The notes under the pieces were generated by a model that saw nothing but the letters and a program-made list of their open reading frames with translations, made no database searches and was not told where the DNA came from. A DNA stretch of 55,703 nt, from positions 1-55,703 of the forward strand of contig JAMPXK010000012.1 of the NCBI GenBank assembly GCA_023701245.1. The letters run 5' to 3'. This document shows positions 8,745 to 18,733 of this stretch, piece after piece; positions within the stretch are counted from its first letter, which is position 1, and every line of letters begins with the position of its first letter. This DNA is from Elusimicrobiales bacterium. GTDB taxonomy: Bacteria; Elusimicrobiota; Elusimicrobia; Elusimicrobiales; UBA9959. Both the position numbers and the translations under genes were made by a program.

Positions 8745-9826
8745 AGCACCAGTTCGCGCCGGACAAGATCTTCGCGCACAAGGCGCGCATAAAGGAGTGG
8801 CTGCGCCGGGGCCTGTCGCGCCCCGTCACCTTCGAACTGGACATCACCAACCGCTGCAATAACAAGTGCCCGGCCTGCTTCGGCTTCCACCCCGGCCTGG
8901 ACGCCGCGCAGATGAGCTGGGCGGACATAAAAAAAGTTTTACGCCAGATAAGCGCGGCCGGCGGCAAAGCCGTCACCTTCACCGGCGGCGGCGAGCCCAC
9001 GGTGCATCCCGACATCGGCCGCGCCCTGGCTTTCGCCCGCGCCCTCGGCCTGGACACGGCGCTGATCACCAACGGCCTTAAACTGGAAGGCGACCTGGCC
9101 AGGGCCGTCCTGGCCAACTGCACCTGGACCCGCGTCAGCCTGGACGCCGCCACGCCGGAGGTATACAAAAAGACGCACGGCCTGGGCGCGGCCGCCTTCG
9201 CGCGCGTTACCGCCAACACCGCCGCCCTGGCCCTCCTGAAGAAGCAAACCCGCAGCAGCTGCACCATAGGCGTCGGGTTCCTCACCAGCCCGGCCACCGC
9301 AAAGGACATCCTGCCTTTCGCCAGGTTGTGCCGGGACCTGGGGGCGGATTACGCCCAGTACCGGCCGCTCCTGCGCCGCCACGGGGAAAAGGCGCTGGAT
9401 TACTCCTCGCGCCGCGTGCTGGAGGACATGGCCGCCGCCGGGCGCTATGCCACCCCCTCCTACAAAGTGCTCAACTCCGCCCACAAGTACCTGCTCATAA
9501 AGCGGGGAAAACTCTCCCGCGTTTACGGGGAATGCCTGGGCCACAATTTCGCGGCGGTCATCTGCGCCGACATGAAGATGTACGTCTGCTGCCATATGCG
9601 CGGCGTGGCCCGTTACAGCATAGGCGACCTTAAAAAGCGCTCCCTGGCCGCGGTCTGGGCCTCGCGCACGAGGGCCGCGGTCTGCGGCGCCATAGATTTC
9701 AAGGACTGCCCGCCGCTGTGCCGCTGCGATTCTTTCAACGGCATACTGTGGGACATAAAGACCGGCGCGAGGCCGGCCGCGCGCTGGCCCTCCGGGCACA
9801 ACTGGGAACATGAAAACTTCATCTAG
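8741..9826 (+). CDS. Radical SAM/SPASM protein
   Basis: A 361-residue protein with its start fixed by the ATGA overlap at 8741. C39-x3-C43-x2-C46 (CNNKCPAC) is the radical SAM cluster site, followed by FTGGGEPTVHPD as the GGE motif and ALITNG on the next strand. The C-terminal third has the SPASM layout: GECLGHNF, VCCHMRG, then CPPLCRCDSF. SPASM enzymes typically modify peptides, using two extra iron-sulfur clusters. The 3' end overlaps the next gene by 17 bases. Substrate unknown. Confidence 0.85.
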   Translation: MKHQFAPDKIFAHKARIKEWLRRGLSRPVTFELDITNRCNNKCPACFGFHPGLDAAQMSWADIKKVLRQISAAGGKAVTFTGGGEPTVHPDIGRALAFARALGLDTALITNGLKLEGDLARAVLANCTWTRVSLDAATPEVYKKTHGLGAAAFARVTANTAALALLKKQTRSSCTIGVGFLTSPATAKDILPFARLCRDLGADYAQYRPLLRRHGEKALDYSSRRVLEDMAAAGRYATPSYKVLNSAHKYLLIKRGKLSRVYGECLGHNFAAVICADMKMYVCCHMRGVARYSIGDLKKRSLAAVWASRTRAAVCGAIDFKDCPPLCRCDSFNGILWDIKTGARPAARWPSGHNWEHENFI

Positions 9827-12512
9827 GCGCGCGACACTGGTGCTGGCCCAATGCCCCGGCTGGGGACGGGAGGCGCCGCCCTATTCCCTGGCGGCGCTGG
9901 CCGCCTACGTACGCGCCCGCTCGCGCCACAAGGTGCTCTGCCTGGACCTCAACAACCGCCTGTACCGCGCTTCCGCGGACAAGAAGTTCTGGGACGACAA
10001 GGACCTTTACTCCGTCTGGGAGGACGCCCCCGCCGTGGAAGGCCTCATGGCCGCCAACCGGGAACTGGTCGCCTCCGCCGTGGAGGAGATCCTGGCCTCC
10101 GGGGCGCCTGTCATCGGTTTCACGGTGCACACCACCTCTTTTCTTTTCACGCTGGCCCTGGCCCGGCTCATAAAAGCGCGGGCGCCGGAGAAGATCATTC
10201 TCCTGGGCGGGCCGCAATGTTCGCGCGCGCAGGCGGCGCTGCGCCTGGCCGCGGATCCGGCCATAGACGCCGTCTGCACCGGCGAAGGCGAAGAAGCGCT
10301 GCTCCGGGTCCTGGACGCCGCCGCCGCCGGCAAGGGCCTGCCCCGGATCCCCGGCCTGGTCCTGAACGCCGGCGCCAAGCCGCCGCTGGACTGCGGCGAC
10401 GCGCAGCCGCTGGAGGACCTGGACGCGCTGCCTTTTCCCGACTACTCCGATTTCGCGGCCGACATGGCCGCCGGCGCCTACGGCAACCCGGCGCGCCTGG
10501 AACTGCTCGACAGCCGCGGCTGCCCCACGCGCTGCCACTTCTGCAGCGAGTGGCAGTTCTGGCGGCGCTACCGCCAGCGGGGAGGCGAAAGTCTCTACAA
10601 GGAGATCGCCTTTCAGACCGCGCGCCACCCCGGAGTGAAGCACTTCTATTTCATCGGCTCGCTGCTCAACGGGCGCCCCAAAGAACTGGAAAAATTCTGC
10701 GACCTCATGATAGCCGACGGCCGCGGCATCACCTGGGAAGGCCAGGCCGTGGTGCACCCGGCCATGACCGCGGCGCTGGCCGCCAGGATGTTCCGGGCCG
10801 GCTGCCGCTGGCTGGGCGTGGGCCTGGAGAGCGGCTCGCCGCGCCTGCGCCGCAGGATGCACAAGCCTTACGAGAACAGGACGGCGCTGGAGAACCTGAA
10901 AGCCTACGCCGCCGCCGGCATAAAGGCGCAGGCCAATTTCATGTTCGGCCTGCCGGGCGAGACCCGCGCGGACTTCGCCCAAACGCTCAAACTGCTGGTC
11001 AAGGCGCGCCCGTACCTGGATTCGGTGCTGGCCAGCCAGTCCTTCTGCGTGCTGGACAAGAACACCGCCCTCTATAACTCCCCGGCGGCTTTCGGCATCG
11101 AGGGCCGCGAACACCATCTCTACTGGACCTCCAACCGCGGCGCCAACAATTATCCGGAACGCCTGCGCCGCTACGAGGAGTTCTGCCGCCTGGCCCTGTT
11201 CCTGGGCCTGCCCGAAACCTCCGGCGTGCTGCGCCGCAAACCGGACAAATGGCTGCTCCTGGGCGACTATTACCTGCACGCCAAGGACCTGCCGGGGGCC
11301 CGCACCTGCTTCAAGCGCTCGCTGCGCACCGAGAATTTCAGGCAGACCGCGGCCGCGCGCCTGGAGGCCCTGGGCGCCAAGGCGGCCGCGGCTGCGGCGC
11401 CTTCCGCGGCGCAGCTGGGCGCAGCGAGGGACGCCAACCTCCGCCTCAACGACGAGGAGTTCGCCGCGCGCAGGATGCTGCTGGCCTCCACGCCCCGCTA
11501 CGTCACCCTGGGCGCGCACCGCACCTGCAACGCGGCCTGCGTTTTCTGCCAGAAGGACACCCTGCCGCTTTTTTCCTTCAAGCGCTACAAGGAAGTCCTC
11601 GAGCCCAGGCTGGGGCGTTTCCTCGCCGGCGCCGAGAAAGTCTCTTTCGTGGGCTTCGGGGAACTGCTGCTGATGCCGGAAGCGGGCAAGTTCCTGGCCC
11701 ACGTCAACCGCACCCTGCCCGACACCTGGAAGATCATCACCACCAACGGCACGCCACTGGCCGGCCCCGCGGCGGGGCCGCTGCTGGAAGGCGTCTACTC
11801 TCTGCAGGTCTCGCTGCATGCCAGCGCCCCGCAGCTTCACTCGCGCCTGACAGGGCTGGATAATTTCAAGGCCATAACCCGCGCCGTGGCCGCCCTGGCC
11901 GCCATGCGCTCGGCGCGCGGCCTGGGCGGGCGGCTGCACCTCAGCCTGGTGTCGGTGCTAAACGCGGAGAACGCGGCGGACATGCCCGGCATGGTGCGGC
12001 TGGCCGCGGAGCTGGGCGTGCAGGAACTGCGTTTCGAATACATGACCATCTTCAGGCCGGAACACCTGGCCCTCTCCTGCTGGTTCATGAAAGACAGGAC
12101 CAACCAGGCCATCCTGGCGGCGAAGCAGGAGCTGCGGCGCCTGAACCCGGCGGACCTCTTCGTGAAATTCCCCCCGCCGTTCGGCGAGGCCGCGCCCGCC
12201 GGGCAGCCTCTCTGCGAGGATCCATGGCGCCACATCTACGTGGAGAACCAGGGAACGGTGCTGCCCTGCTGTTTCTGGGGCAGCCACGCCGGGGATATCA
12301 TGAAACGGTCCCTGGACGAGATCTGGAACGGAGAGGTTTACCACCAGCTGCGCGCCGGCATGGCCGCCGGCAGCCCCCCGCGCGACTGCGGCCATTGCGC
12401 CCGCCGCGCAGGCTTCCAGGTCAACGAGCTCCTGGCCCATATAACCACGCGCCCGCAGAACCGCCGGGCCGTACTGGACGCGCTGGCGGCGCGCGAAGGA
12501 GCGGGCGAATGA
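9810..12512 (+). CDS. Fusion: B12-binding radical SAM plus second radical SAM/SPASM
   Basis: A 900-residue protein with two complete catalytic modules. Residues 1-190 resemble a cobalamin-binding Rossmann domain, with the conserved stretches PPYSLAALAAYVR and LLGGPQCS. The first radical SAM barrel has C238-x3-C242-x2-C245 (CPTRCHFC) and ends with FMFGLPGET, typical of B12-dependent family members. Around residues 485-520 is a TPR-like linker (LLGDYYLHAKDLPGARTCF). The second barrel has C573-x3-C577-x2-C580 (CNAACVFC) followed by a SPASM-like tail (CEDPW, VLPCCFWG, DEIWNG, CGHCARR). The separate modules are well known; the single-chain combination is unusual. A paralogue follows at 13681 after one intervening gene. 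This could channel a substrate between two radical reactions, but that is inference. Confidence 0.88.
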   Translation: MKTSSRRATLVLAQCPGWGREAPPYSLAALAAYVRARSRHKVLCLDLNNRLYRASADKKFWDDKDLYSVWEDAPAVEGLMAANRELVASAVEEILASGAPVIGFTVHTTSFLFTLALARLIKARAPEKIILLGGPQCSRAQAALRLAADPAIDAVCTGEGEEALLRVLDAAAAGKGLPRIPGLVLNAGAKPPLDCGDAQPLEDLDALPFPDYSDFAADMAAGAYGNPARLELLDSRGCPTRCHFCSEWQFWRRYRQRGGESLYKEIAFQTARHPGVKHFYFIGSLLNGRPKELEKFCDLMIADGRGITWEGQAVVHPAMTAALAARMFRAGCRWLGVGLESGSPRLRRRMHKPYENRTALENLKAYAAAGIKAQANFMFGLPGETRADFAQTLKLLVKARPYLDSVLASQSFCVLDKNTALYNSPAAFGIEGREHHLYWTSNRGANNYPERLRRYEEFCRLALFLGLPETSGVLRRKPDKWLLLGDYYLHAKDLPGARTCFKRSLRTENFRQTAAARLEALGAKAAAAAAPSAAQLGAARDANLRLNDEEFAARRMLLASTPRYVTLGAHRTCNAACVFCQKDTLPLFSFKRYKEVLEPRLGRFLAGAEKVSFVGFGELLLMPEAGKFLAHVNRTLPDTWKIITTNGTPLAGPAAGPLLEGVYSLQVSLHASAPQLHSRLTGLDNFKAITRAVAALAAMRSARGLGGRLHLSLVSVLNAENAADMPGMVRLAAELGVQELRFEYMTIFRPEHLALSCWFMKDRTNQAILAAKQELRRLNPADLFVKFPPPFGEAAPAGQPLCEDPWRHIYVENQGTVLPCCFWGSHAGDIMKRSLDEIWNGEVYHQLRAGMAAGSPPRDCGHCARRAGFQVNELLAHITTRPQNRRAVLDALAAREGAGE

Positions 12513-13684
12513 TGTCCCGCCCCGATATAAACCCCGGCGTCGCGCGCAAACTGCTCAGGCGGCGCCAGTTCAGGAAACTGCTCAACTACCTGGCCGCCGA
12601 GCTGCAGGCGTGGGCCGGGCTGCCCTACGCTTTGGCCAAGCCCTACTGGCTTACCATAGACCCCACCAATTTCTGCCAGCTGAAGTGCCCCTTCTGCCCG
12701 ACGGGTTCCGGGCGGCAGGTACGGCCCAACACCGTCATGGAGATGGACCTTTTCCGGCGCCTCATGGCGGAACTGGGTCCCACCCTGCTGCACGCGGATT
12801 TCATGAACTGGGGCGAGCCGCTGCTGAACCCGCGCCTGCCGGAAATGCTGGCCCTGGCCAAGACCTACGGCGTGGAAACCATGATCTCCACCAACCTCAA
12901 TTTCCTGCCCCCCGGCCGGGCCGCGGAGCTGGTGGGCAGCGGGCTGGACCGGCTGGTAGTGTCCATCGACGGCGCCTCGCAGGAGACTTACGCCAAGTAC
13001 CGCGTGGGGGGAGATTTCGCCGCGGTCATCGCCAACCTGCGCCAGGTGCTGGCGGCCAGGGCGGCTGCGGGCGGCGGCGGCCCGCGGGTGATCTGGCAGT
13101 TCCTGGTCTTCCGGCACAACGAGCACGAGATAGAGCGGGCCCGCGCCATGGCCGCGGAGCTGGGCGTGGACGAAATAGGTTTTACCGCCCCCTGCCTGCC
13201 TTTCAGGCCGGGCATCAAGGACGAATGGATGGCCCGCGACCGGCAGTACTGCCTCTACGACCCGGACGCCTTCCCCGAAACCCCCCCCTGGGAATGGGAA
13301 AGCGCCCGGGACGCCGAAGGCAAACCGAAGAACGTGGAAGTGAAGGTCTATTCCGGCAAGGAAGCCCGCCGGCCCTGCAAATGGCCCTGGACGGGCATAA
13401 CCGTGAACGCGGACGGCTCCGTGTCGCCCTGCTGTTCCGTCGAGGAGCGCCAGTTCGACTTCGGGGACCTGCTCATGGAAAACCCTGGGCGAATTTGGAA
13501 TAATGTGAATTACCGCAGAGCGCGCGCCCACATAAGGCGCTTCGCCGCCGGGCGCGGGGACTCCCTGCCGGCCTCGGCCAACGCCTGCGAACGCTGTTTT
13601 TCCATAGGCAAGGCGGACTTCCAGCTGCCCGCGGGCTGGAACAAGCCCGACGACAAAGTGAGCAAGGTCAAAAGCGGAAAATGA
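12509..13684 (+). CDS. Radical SAM/SPASM protein
   Basis: A 391-residue protein starting at tandem ATGs (12509, 12512) that overlap the preceding stop. C56-x3-C60-x2-C63 (CQLKCPFC) is the cluster motif, MNWGEPLLNP replaces the usual GGEP as the SAM-binding turn, and ISTNLN follows. The C-terminus contains CKWPWTGITVNADGS, CCSVEER and CERCF, the SPASM auxiliary-cluster pattern, and ends in a Lys-rich tail. It sits between the two double radical SAM genes and overlaps both by ATGA, so the three proteins are probably made together. Substrate unknown. Confidence 0.87.
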   Translation: MMSRPDINPGVARKLLRRRQFRKLLNYLAAELQAWAGLPYALAKPYWLTIDPTNFCQLKCPFCPTGSGRQVRPNTVMEMDLFRRLMAELGPTLLHADFMNWGEPLLNPRLPEMLALAKTYGVETMISTNLNFLPPGRAAELVGSGLDRLVVSIDGASQETYAKYRVGGDFAAVIANLRQVLAARAAAGGGGPRVIWQFLVFRHNEHEIERARAMAAELGVDEIGFTAPCLPFRPGIKDEWMARDRQYCLYDPDAFPETPPWEWESARDAEGKPKNVEVKVYSGKEARRPCKWPWTGITVNADGSVSPCCSVEERQFDFGDLLMENPGRIWNNVNYRRARAHIRRFAAGRGDSLPASANACERCFSIGKADFQLPAGWNKPDDKVSKVKSGK

Positions 13685-16608
13685 AGATAGCGCTGATACA
13701 ATCCCCCGTGTGGTGGACCGTGGACCCGCCCCTGGGCCTGGCCCAGATAGCCGGCTGCCTTAAAGCGGCCGGCCACGAAGTCCACACGCTGGACCTCAAC
13801 ATCCTGCTCTGGAGCAGCGCCCCGGAAAGCGAGAAAGTGCTCTGGAACTGGGAGAATTTCCACCGCTGGAACGACCCGGTCTACGTCCGGGAATTCTTCC
13901 AGCGGCACGGCGCGCTCATCCAGGGCGAACTCTCCCGGCTGCTGGCCAAAGATATCGGCATAGCCGGCTTCTCCGTCTGCTCCGGCGCCCACCTGGCCAG
14001 CCTGGAGCTGGCCCGCATGCTCAAGAGCGCGCGCCCTTCCATCAAGGTCTTCATGGGCGGCCAGTTCTTCTTCTCCGGGGAAACGGCCCTGGACTGGGCG
14101 AAGAACCCGGCCGTGGACGCGGTCTTTACCGGCGCGGCGGACCTTGCGGTGCAGGAGGCGGCCCAGGCCGTGGCCAACGGCACTTTCCCCAGGCCCATAC
14201 CGGGAGTGATCTGCCGCGACGGGGACAAAGCCGTGGACGGCGGGCCGGCCGCGCCCATCCCCGACCTGGACCTGGTCCCCTTCGCCGACCTCACCGGCTT
14301 CGAACACTCTGTTTATGCCCGCCCCCTGCACCTGCCCTTCCAGTCCAGCCGGGGCTGCATCTGGCGCTGCAAGTTCTGCAGCTCCTGCAATTTCTGGCCC
14401 GGCTTCTCGCGCATGAGCGGCGAGCGCAGCTTCGCCGAGGTGATGCACCACAAGAAGCTCTTCCCGGAGAAGCACCACGTGGAGTTCTACGACATCGTGG
14501 GCAACGGCGACGTAAAAGCCCTTTCCAGGTTCACGGACCTGCTGGAAGGAGCCAAGGTCTCCATAGGCGGCCTCAACTTCTTCGGCTGGAAGATCAACGC
14601 CGTCATCCGCCCGGAGATGACGCCGGAACTGCTGGCCAGGATGCGCAAGTCCAACTGCAAGGACATCATCTACGGCATCGAAAGCGGCTCGGGCAAGGTG
14701 CTCTCGCTGATGGGCAAGCGCTACGACCCCGCCGTGGCCCTGCGGGTGCTGGCCGACACGCACAACGCTGGCATCCGGACCGCTGCCAATTTCATGTTCG
14801 GCTTTCCCGGCGAGACCGAAGAGGATTTCCAGGAGACCCTGAAGGTCCTGCGCGCGGCGCGCCCCAGCCTGGACAAGGTCTACGCCAGCGCCACCTTTAC
14901 CAGCCTGGAGCAGGGCAGCTACCTCACCGCGCGGCAGCAGGAGTTCGGCATCAAGCAGGTCCCGCCGGACATGTTCAACAATCTCTACTGGGAGACCGAG
15001 GACGGCACCAACAATTACCTGGTGCGCCTGGACCGCTACACCCGCTTCCGCTCCGAGGCGGCGGCGCTGGGACTGGAAGCTTACAAGGGCATACAGGGCG
15101 ACATGGAGCAGGAGCGGCTCTCCGCCCTGAGCCAGTACTACCGCTATATCGGCAAGCCGCTGCTGGCCGTGGACCACCTGATGGACGCCGTGGACGCCAA
15201 GCCGGGCAACGAAGCCCTGACCCACGACCTGGGGCTTTACTACGCGGACCTGCGCAAACTGCTGCTGGCCTGCGAGAACCAGGCAAAAGCCGCGCGCAGC
15301 CCGGCGCGCCGCCTCCGCTACGAGGCAAGGATCCGCGAGGACCTGGCTTCCATGCGGGACCGCGGTTCGCTGACCGAGGGCGGCGCCATACTCTGGATGG
15401 GGCAGCCGGTGCCGGCGCTGGGACGCCTGCGGCAGCTGGTTTCGGCCGCCTACCGCCTGCTGGAAGCCGCCGGCGCGGCCCCGGCGGGGCAGCTGCGGCC
15501 GCCCCCGCCGCCGGCGCTCGCCGCCGCCCCCGGCCGCGCCGGCTACCTGCGCGCCCTGGTGCGGGCCAACACGGAACAGAACTCGGCCGAGGCCGGCAAG
15601 GCCCGCAGCGTGCTCGCCTCCACGCCGCGCAGGATCTTCCTGCAGATAGACGGGCCCTGCAACGCGGACTGCCTCTTCTGTTCGCGCGACGAGAAATACG
15701 CCTTTTTCGATTTCAGGAAGTACCTGTCGGACCTGCACCCCAGAATATTCCGCGCGCTGCGCCGGGCGGAGGAACTCGTCCTCACCGGCTCGGGCGAGAT
15801 CCTGCTCCTGCCGCAAGCCAGGGAGATCCTGACTTACTTCAACAACAGCTATCCCCAGGCGGCCAAGCAGCTGGCCACCAACGCCTCCCACGCCGGGCGC
15901 GAACTCTGGGACCTGTTCTGCCGCCCGGAGGACCGCTACACCCTGCAGATCTCCCTGCACTCCGCCACCCCCGAAACCCACCGCCGCATGACCAAACTGG
16001 ACTCCTACGCCGAGGTGATGGAGAACCTCTCCTACCTCGCGGCCAAACGGGCCGCCACCGGCTGGCCCAAGCTCCAGCTGATGTTCGTAATGACCACGGA
16101 GAACATAGGGGACCTGCCGGAATTCATCCGCCTGGGCAAGCGCCTGGGCGCGGACCGGGTAATAGCCAACCACGCCTACATCTACCGCCCGGACCAGGCG
16201 GGGCTTTCCCTGCAGTCCAGGCGCGCCGAAACCAACGCGGCGCTGGCCGCCGCGGAAAAACTCGCGACCGAACTGGGCCTGGAGGCGTCCCTGCCTCCCC
16301 CCTTCGCCGACGGCGCGGCCCCGGCCCGGCGGCAGGAAGACTGCCGCGAGCCCTGGGCCCAGCTGATGATAAATTCCGCCGGGGAGGCCCTGCCCTGCGA
16401 CCTGTACGGCGCTTTCGGCCACAACATCGCCCGCGAAGGCTTCTGGCAGGTCTGGAACGGCAAGGACTATATAGAAGCCCGCGCCGCCATAAGGGAAAAG
16501 GGCGGCTGTTACTCCAGGTGCCCGCGCCACAACCCGGAAAGCCTCTCGCGGCCGGATTCCCTTACCATCTCCCGCTCCAGGGCGGAGGAGGACGCCCCGG
16601 CTCTATGA
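13681..16608 (+). CDS. Fusion: B12-binding radical SAM plus second radical SAM/SPASM (paralogue)
   Basis: A 975-residue paralogue of the 9810 product with the same order: an N-terminal B12-binding Rossmann-type region (DPPLGLAQIAGCLKAAGH, FMGGQFFF), then the first radical SAM barrel with C226-x3-C230-x2-C233 (CIWRCKFC). A helical TPR-like linker spans about residues 465-545, followed by a Pro/Ala-rich hinge. The second barrel has C660-x3-C664-x2-C667 (CNADCLFC) and SPASM-like cysteines (CREPWAQ, LPCDLYG, GGCYSRC). LTGSGEILL stands at the GGE position of the second barrel, and LVGFGELLL-type usage in the first paralogue is similar, so both second domains share a G-x-GE variant. The gene overlaps both neighbours by ATGA. 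Confidence 0.88.
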   Translation: MKIALIQSPVWWTVDPPLGLAQIAGCLKAAGHEVHTLDLNILLWSSAPESEKVLWNWENFHRWNDPVYVREFFQRHGALIQGELSRLLAKDIGIAGFSVCSGAHLASLELARMLKSARPSIKVFMGGQFFFSGETALDWAKNPAVDAVFTGAADLAVQEAAQAVANGTFPRPIPGVICRDGDKAVDGGPAAPIPDLDLVPFADLTGFEHSVYARPLHLPFQSSRGCIWRCKFCSSCNFWPGFSRMSGERSFAEVMHHKKLFPEKHHVEFYDIVGNGDVKALSRFTDLLEGAKVSIGGLNFFGWKINAVIRPEMTPELLARMRKSNCKDIIYGIESGSGKVLSLMGKRYDPAVALRVLADTHNAGIRTAANFMFGFPGETEEDFQETLKVLRAARPSLDKVYASATFTSLEQGSYLTARQQEFGIKQVPPDMFNNLYWETEDGTNNYLVRLDRYTRFRSEAAALGLEAYKGIQGDMEQERLSALSQYYRYIGKPLLAVDHLMDAVDAKPGNEALTHDLGLYYADLRKLLLACENQAKAARSPARRLRYEARIREDLASMRDRGSLTEGGAILWMGQPVPALGRLRQLVSAAYRLLEAAGAAPAGQLRPPPPPALAAAPGRAGYLRALVRANTEQNSAEAGKARSVLASTPRRIFLQIDGPCNADCLFCSRDEKYAFFDFRKYLSDLHPRIFRALRRAEELVLTGSGEILLLPQAREILTYFNNSYPQAAKQLATNASHAGRELWDLFCRPEDRYTLQISLHSATPETHRRMTKLDSYAEVMENLSYLAAKRAATGWPKLQLMFVMTTENIGDLPEFIRLGKRLGADRVIANHAYIYRPDQAGLSLQSRRAETNAALAAAEKLATELGLEASLPPPFADGAAPARRQEDCREPWAQLMINSAGEALPCDLYGAFGHNIAREGFWQVWNGKDYIEARAAIREKGGCYSRCPRHNPESLSRPDSLTISRSRAEEDAPAL

Positions 16609-17702
16609 CCCTCCCGAAGACCAGCCGGCCCTCCACGGCCGCCGTGATAGAAGAACGCCTGCGCCTCTGGGCCGCCGGCTCGCCGCAGCCGCCCGCGGTG
16701 CTGGAACTTTTCACTTCCGCGCGCTGCAACCTCAACTGCCTCTTCTGCCGCCGCTCCGACCATTACCCGGATTTCCTGAAGCAGAACTCGGAAGTGCCCG
16801 ACGCCAGGTACCGCGCCCTCATAGAGGAGGGCGTGGCGCTGGGAGTGCGCAACGCGGTCTTCAAGGGCGGCGGGGAACCGCTCACGCGAAGGGACCTGGT
16901 GGAATTCGCGGCTCCCAGGTTCGCCCGGGCCGGCATAGAGGGGCTCCTGATCACCAACGGCACCCTCCTCGACGAGCGCCTGGCCGGCCTGCTGGCGGAC
17001 AGCAACTGGAACGAGGTGACGATAAGCCTGGATTCCCCGGACGAAAAGATCCACGACCATATCCGGCAGAAGCCCGGCACTTTCGCGCTGGCCGTCAAAG
17101 CCGCCAGGGCGCTCGCCGCGGCCAAGGCCCGCGCCGGAGTCGCCAGCCCTTCCATAAAATTCCACGCGGTCCTCACCGACCTCAACGCCGGCGCCATCGG
17201 CGGCCTGCTGGCCCTGACGGCCGCCTGCGGCGCCGACGCTTTCGAACTGGATTCGCTGGACCTCGCGGAACCGTCGGCCGCGGCGCTGAAACTCTCCCCG
17301 GAGCGGGCCGCGGCTTTCCAGGCGGAACTGGAGGCGAACATCGACCTGGCGCGCAGGACGGGCATAGCCTCCAACCTGGAATCTTTCCGCAAGCGGGAAT
17401 ACGTCAGCCGCCCGGCGCCGAGCCCGGACGCGCCGCCCTGTCTCTACCCCTGGTTCCAGATGTCCATCCAGGCCAACGGCAGCGTGGTCCCCTGCTGCGT
17501 GGCCGGCATGCGGCAGGACGGCGGCAGGATGCACGATATGACGCTGGAGCAGGCGTGGTTCAGCCGCGACATGAAGGGGATCCGCGCCGCCTTCCGGGCC
17601 GGTTCCCGGCCGGCTTTCTGCGCGCATTGCTCCCCCCTGCAGACGGACCTCAACGCCGCGCTGGCGGGAAAATTGCCGGCCATGACGGAGAAGGACGAAT
17701 GA
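16605..17702 (+). CDS. Radical SAM/SPASM protein
   Basis: A 365-residue protein; the start at 16605 overlaps the preceding stop. C41-x3-C45-x2-C48 (CNLNCLFC) is followed by KGGGEPLTRRD and LITNGT. The C-terminus has a textbook SPASM pattern: CLYPWFQMSIQANGSVVPCC, then a tryptophan-containing LEQAWFS segment and FCAHC. Among the radical SAM genes here this is one of the most canonical peptide-modifier-like proteins. It overlaps the next gene by ATGA. Confidence 0.87.
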   Translation: MTLPKTSRPSTAAVIEERLRLWAAGSPQPPAVLELFTSARCNLNCLFCRRSDHYPDFLKQNSEVPDARYRALIEEGVALGVRNAVFKGGGEPLTRRDLVEFAAPRFARAGIEGLLITNGTLLDERLAGLLADSNWNEVTISLDSPDEKIHDHIRQKPGTFALAVKAARALAAAKARAGVASPSIKFHAVLTDLNAGAIGGLLALTAACGADAFELDSLDLAEPSAAALKLSPERAAAFQAELEANIDLARRTGIASNLESFRKREYVSRPAPSPDAPPCLYPWFQMSIQANGSVVPCCVAGMRQDGGRMHDMTLEQAWFSRDMKGIRAAFRAGSRPAFCAHCSPLQTDLNAALAGKLPAMTEKDE

Positions 17703-18733
17703 ACAACTGCGACAGCTGCGCCGAGAGGGTCTGTCAGACGCCGCCCCACCGGGTCTTCTTCAACTGGGACATCATCCATTCCTGCAACTACCGCTGCGCC
17801 TATTGCCCGTTCACGGTCAAAGGCTGGGAACATTATCCCAAGCCGGAAGTGGTCCCCCCGCTGGCGGACCTGGTGCGGGCCTGGGAGCGCATGCGCGCGC
17901 TCTACGGCGCCTGCCACCTCATGATCTCCGGCGGAGAACCCAGCTCCTACCCTCATTTCGCGGAACTTATCGCCGCCATCTCCAAATGGCACACCCTGGA
18001 GATCATCACCAACCTCTCTTTCGACCCGGACTCCATCGCCGGGCTGGTGCCGCCCACGGGCATCCGGTTCGCCTCCTCTTTCCACCCGCAGTTCACCTCC
18101 GCCGAGGATTTCCTGGCCAGGGCGCGCCGCCTCAAGGACGCCGGGATGGAGGTCTTCACCAATTTCGTGGCCTACCCGCCGTTGCTCAAGGACGCGGCCC
18201 GCTACAAGAGCATGTTCCAGGAAAAGGACATCTCCTTCTTCGTGCTGCCTTTCATGGGCACCTACGACGGCCGAGTTTTTCCCCGGGACTACAGCGAAGC
18301 GGAACGCCGCGAGTACGAGGCGGCCCTGGGCGGGGACGGGGCGGAGACCAAGGTCAGCCGCGACCTGCTCAACTGGCGCACCGGCGACAACGCCCCGGTG
18401 GTGGTGCCGGGACATTCGGGGCCGGTGCAGCCCGCGGCCGGTGCGGAAAAACCAGCGCCGCCGCCGGCGCGCGACGTGGTCTGCCGGATGGGCCAGATGT
18501 ACGCCAAGATCTACCCCGACGGCAAGACGCAGCGCTGCTGCGGCTTCGTGGGGGACACGCTGCCCGAAGGCCACCACGCCAGCCTGGGCAATATTTTCAA
18601 AGACCCGGACTTCAGGCTGCACGCCGAACCGGTCCGCTGCACCAAGACGCCGTGCCCGTGCGAACGGTGCATGGTGATAGGCGGCGAAGCTAAATGGGAA
18701 TCCAGATGGAAAATAAACCTGACGCCCCCGTAA
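17699..18733 (+). CDS. Radical SAM protein, CNYRC family member 1
   Basis: A 344-residue protein starting with CDSC and AERVC, an extra N-terminal Cys set absent from its paralogues. C29-x3-C33-x2-C36 (CNYRCAYC), then MISGGEPSSYPHFAEL. The C-terminus reads CRMGQMYAKIYPDG, QRCCGFVG and CTKTPCPCERC. The products of 18706 and 23732 share this organisation, so the window holds a small paralogous family. The family context suggests repeated related modifications on one product; the chemistry is unknown. It overlaps the next gene by 28 bases. Confidence 0.85.
   Translation: MNNCDSCAERVCQTPPHRVFFNWDIIHSCNYRCAYCPFTVKGWEHYPKPEVVPPLADLVRAWERMRALYGACHLMISGGEPSSYPHFAELIAAISKWHTLEIITNLSFDPDSIAGLVPPTGIRFASSFHPQFTSAEDFLARARRLKDAGMEVFTNFVAYPPLLKDAARYKSMFQEKDISFFVLPFMGTYDGRVFPRDYSEAERREYEAALGGDGAETKVSRDLLNWRTGDNAPVVVPGHSGPVQPAAGAEKPAPPPARDVVCRMGQMYAKIYPDGKTQRCCGFVGDTLPEGHHASLGNIFKDPDFRLHAEPVRCTKTPCPCERCMVIGGEAKWESRWKINLTPP

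Noticed and set aside
13510..16530. A 1006-codon open frame on the minus strand opposite the second double radical SAM gene, and similar long antisense frames at 9819-11939 and 2930-4405
   Set aside because: They are mirror frames of GC-rich genes whose plus strands encode clear domains and coupled starts. Their translations are low-complexity (Gly/Arg/Gln-rich) and match no recognisable fold.
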